From: Apostichopus japonicus | Taxonomy: Eukaryota; Echinodermata; Holothuroidea; Aspidochirotida; Stichopodidae | Reading direction: 5' to 3' | Length of the DNA: 64,000 bases | NCBI RefSeq assembly: GCF_037975245.1 | Contig: NC_092578.1 | Span: 6,367,001-6,431,000 of the forward strand | Shown: one piece after another, positions 61,398 through 64,000 of the stretch | How the letters are laid out: every line of letters starts with the position of its first letter | Numbering within the stretch: the stretch's first letter is position 1 | Translations under genes and position numbers: made by a program | The notes under the pieces: model-generated | What the model was told of the DNA's origin: nothing | Database searches by the model: none | Seen by the model: only the letters and a program-made list of their open reading frames with translations

Positions 61398-62902
61398 TAC
61401 CACACCTATATTTCAATATATTTCAATAATAAGTTCCTAGAAAAAATATTCATTACACAGCATTATATATGGGACATATGTTACATCAGCAGGTATCCAT
61501 ATGTAGCATATGAACCATCAGGGCATGACACAAAGTAATAATCTAAAGGAAGAAAATAAATACTCCTCTCCCCTTGAATTATTCACAAGGACATACTTTC
61601 TTGTCTAGGCATGCATGCACAGCCTAATGTCTACTACATACACTTAAACATGAATTCTGCATTCAACATGGGTCTTTGATTGTTTTTATGTGGGGGGTGG
61701 GGGGAGGGGGACGAGGGTAACCCATGCTGAGACATGAAATGCCCAGACGATATTATGATTTCGCCTTGCAGTAAAAGCCAGTCCGATGTTTGGGAAGATT
61801 TATTCATTTTCTGGTGTAGTAGTTACCAAGGCGATTAAATAGCTTTGTTCATTTCTATCACAGTAATTTGGGTTGAAATGGATCATATTCCATCGGCTGC
61901 ATTAAGCTTGACTTCACTTAACAAAAATGCTGAAATTTGTCTGCATATTTAAAGGTCAAATTAATCCAAATCCTCTTGAACAACAAAGGTATGTACTGCT
62001 TCATTAATAAATGTACCCCAAATTTATCCCCCATCCCCAACCCCCAACCCTTCACCAAAGTTTTCACACTCCATGTCGTATCTTTCAGTCAGTTAAGCTC
62101 TCCGATACGCAGTTCAAAAAATTAACATCCATTGCAAGGAATCAACATGCTCAATGTCGGCAGGACAGAAATTTTGTTATTCGTATAAAGCAGGTTAAGC
62201 TGTGAATAACAGCTCTACTAGTGTCATCTACCAATAACCAAAAAAGAATTTCCGCTATTGTTTTCGTGCTCAAAAGTTTAAAGTCCAAGGCCGTTCTATT
62301 GTGTTTGCATTCAGTTCTTTTGGATGAATTAAAAAATAAATGCCAGAGGTTGTTGACATGAAAGGCAGCTATGCCATGAAAGACAACAATAAACAGTTGA
62401 AATTGGACAAAAAACTATTGAAAAATATTTTTGCTTGGTCTAAAGTATTTTTTATCATTTTGTGTAAAGCAAAAGAGGTGATAAACACCATTTAAACTAT
62501 CAACTAATAAAATTCTTGCAAAACAATAGATCCCAACGAAAAAATAAAGTTATTAAAGCTGACACCATAATGAATACAAAACAAAATATCTTTTTCGAAA
62601 ATCTCGACTAATGATTGTAGATGAAAAGGTACGGTATTTTTGCTTTATACAAACCGAGACCAACAACAACAATTACTGACTGGAAAGTTGTAAACAACTA
62701 TTTTGGGGTTTAGTTATTTAAAAGGATTATTTGTTTATTAAGAAGCTAGGTTTCTATTGATGGGTATTTCTTTAATAGTGAAATGATATGGTAGGAATTT
62801 AAAACTTCTCTGGGACAATACGGACTGGAAGTAGCGTTCAGTACTGTGGTGGCGCCAAACCGCTCGAAGATACCAAGAAACTTGCTTCAGAGAGATCTAA
62901 CT
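61398..62902. other. Mostly featureless; one candidate exon at 62089-62193
   Basis: A G-rich run lies at about 61692-61712. At 62089-62193 there is a 105-bp open segment (35 codons). It is preceded by a good acceptor (CGTATCTTTCAG) and followed by a weak donor (AAGCAG|GTTAAG). Its translation is complex, containing VKLSDTQFKKLTSIARNQHA, but I recognise no family. It could equally be chance. Confidence 0.3.
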
Positions 62903-63261
62903 GTCAAAAGCAGAGGTGGGCAACCTTTTTTTATGAATGGGCCAGATATAAGCAGTGAAATAAGTTGACTGGACCGAACCTAACCAACGACCGGCTGTTG
63001 ATTTCAAACTTTTTATTCCGAGGACTTTCAAGCAATAGGTGTGTGTATTCACGAAAAACATAATGTCAATACTGTACAGTTGATAATTAATGGGGATAAT
63101 AGGCCCACCTGAGAGCATCATCAGTGCCGATAAATTTTAAGCAGCTAGCTTGTATTTTGTGATGATGTAAAATAGATTTTTTTTTTTTTTTTTCTTAAGA
63201 CATCTCACGGGCCGCAAAAAAATCACCGGTATGCCGTAGGTTGCCCATCCCAGGTCTAAAG
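62903..63261. mobile_element. Non-autonomous hAT-type MITE with 8-bp TSD
   Basis: The body 62911-63253 (343 bp) starts CAGAGGTGGGCAACCT, and its right end read inward is CTGGGATGGGCAACCT (13 of 16 match). It is flanked by GTCAAAAG (62903-62910) and GTCTAAAG (63254-63261), an 8-bp duplication with one change. Subterminal GGGCCAGAT on the left and GGGCCGCA on the right match the usual interior edge of Charlie/MER-type hAT elements. It differs in sequence from the element at 23475-24099, so it is a separate family. No transposase frame; a T-run lies at about 63177-63194. Confidence 0.88.
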
Positions 63262-64000
63262 GATATTATCACATAGATTCAGACCACTCTTTTCTCATGG
63301 TCATCAAAGTGTGGCTACAATTAACATAAACTAACAACACAATAGGGTATGTCCTTCCTGTTCATCTGGTCTTGGGGGTAGCGTTCAGGTTCAGCTGACG
63401 AGAATCACTACTTTAGCTTTTTCCCACTGGTACTTCTTTTTGTTGGCTGTTTTGTGTGGTCAGGGATTTATCTTAAGCTTTGTTTTCTGGAGAATATAAA
63501 TTGATGCAGGGAAACTTTCTCCACAGAGATACTCCAGCTTCCTCTTCATGATATTCTTGCTTTACATTTTACTCTTATACTGTACCTTACTTTATTACTT
63601 TGCATTTTACTTTATTACACAGTACTGTACTGTTATCCATCCCTTCAGAATACATTATAATAGTGTTGGATCTCTACGATAATAATATTTCAGTAAATCT
63701 TACTCTACTTGTGTTGTGTTTATTTTATTTATGCATCCCCTGTTATAATATACTAAATAAAAAATATTACAGTTTAATGTAAAAAGGTTAACAGGCATGG
63801 TCACTCATTAGTTTAATTGCTAAATGTGTACGGAACTTTGTCAGGCTCCCAGCTAGCTACCCCCTCTTGTTTGGTTATGCTTTGGGTCCAAGTTGGTGCT
63901 TGTTATAATTTCTATGAGTTCTGCTGCTTCACTCGCATCCTTCCATCCATCCATATCTCAAATTTCTCTCCTCCTAATTTTGATTCCATTTTTTTATTCT
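63262..64000. other. No gene seen
   Basis: Irregular TTTTACTTTATTAC words around 63555-63620, otherwise AT-rich with no recognisable coding or element signal to the window end. Confidence 0.5.

Overview
This window is non-coding, repeat-rich animal DNA. It is AT-rich and has no open frame longer than about 145 codons. It is full of homopolymer and purine/pyrimidine tracts, minisatellites, inverted repeats and decayed transposable elements. I see no operon-like gene packing, no intact gene, no rRNA gene and no intact tRNA gene. The element mix (L2/CR1-like LINE tails, hAT-type MITEs, TTAA-flanked MITEs, a tRNA-derived SINE, a fold-back element of the sea-urchin 'TU' kind) fits a marine invertebrate. 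A deuterostome such as an echinoderm is my best guess, but nothing here fixes the species.

Layout. 1-4.8 kb: tandem repeats (17, 213, 67 and 146-147 bp units) and long G or C runs. 4.8-17 kb: mostly featureless, with a diverged 311-bp duplication at 9.0-9.6 kb and a possible 5S-rRNA-derived SINE remnant near 11.9 kb. 17-27 kb: a decayed LINE reverse-transcriptase piece (17.9-18.2 kb), a near-perfect hairpin (19.1 kb), a 625-bp hAT-type MITE with an 8-bp target duplication (23.5-24.1 kb), a 75-bp-armed inverted repeat with a Penelope/hammerhead-like core (24.3-24.6 kb), and the first TTAA MITE (26.3-26.7 kb). 32-38 kb: a decayed hAT transposase piece, a hairpin, two minisatellites, and a decayed gene of an unnamed multi-copy invertebrate family (DFSEN / SDG / DGxGG motifs). 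That gene is bracketed by eight identical-strand copies of TGTAACGTGAGTAACC. 42-48 kb: a 25-27-bp minisatellite of about 16 units and three LINE 3'-end pieces. 47.7-49 kb: the oddest stretch, an array of TTACAGCTAGCT words next to a fold-back element packed with about 25 AAACATGG/CCATGTTT cores. 56-58.3 kb: a (TCCCT)n array, AT microsatellites, and the second TTAA MITE sandwiched between 106-bp direct repeats. 59.7-60.1 kb: a tRNA-derived SINE on the minus strand. 62.9-63.3 kb: a second hAT-type MITE with an 8-bp target duplication.

No set of genes here works together. The window reads as intergenic or intronic sequence shaped by insertion, tandem expansion and decay. One 105-bp open segment near 62.1 kb has both splice-site consensuses and is the only stretch I would test as a possible host exon. 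All calls are from reading the sequence by eye; no database search or alignment program was used.
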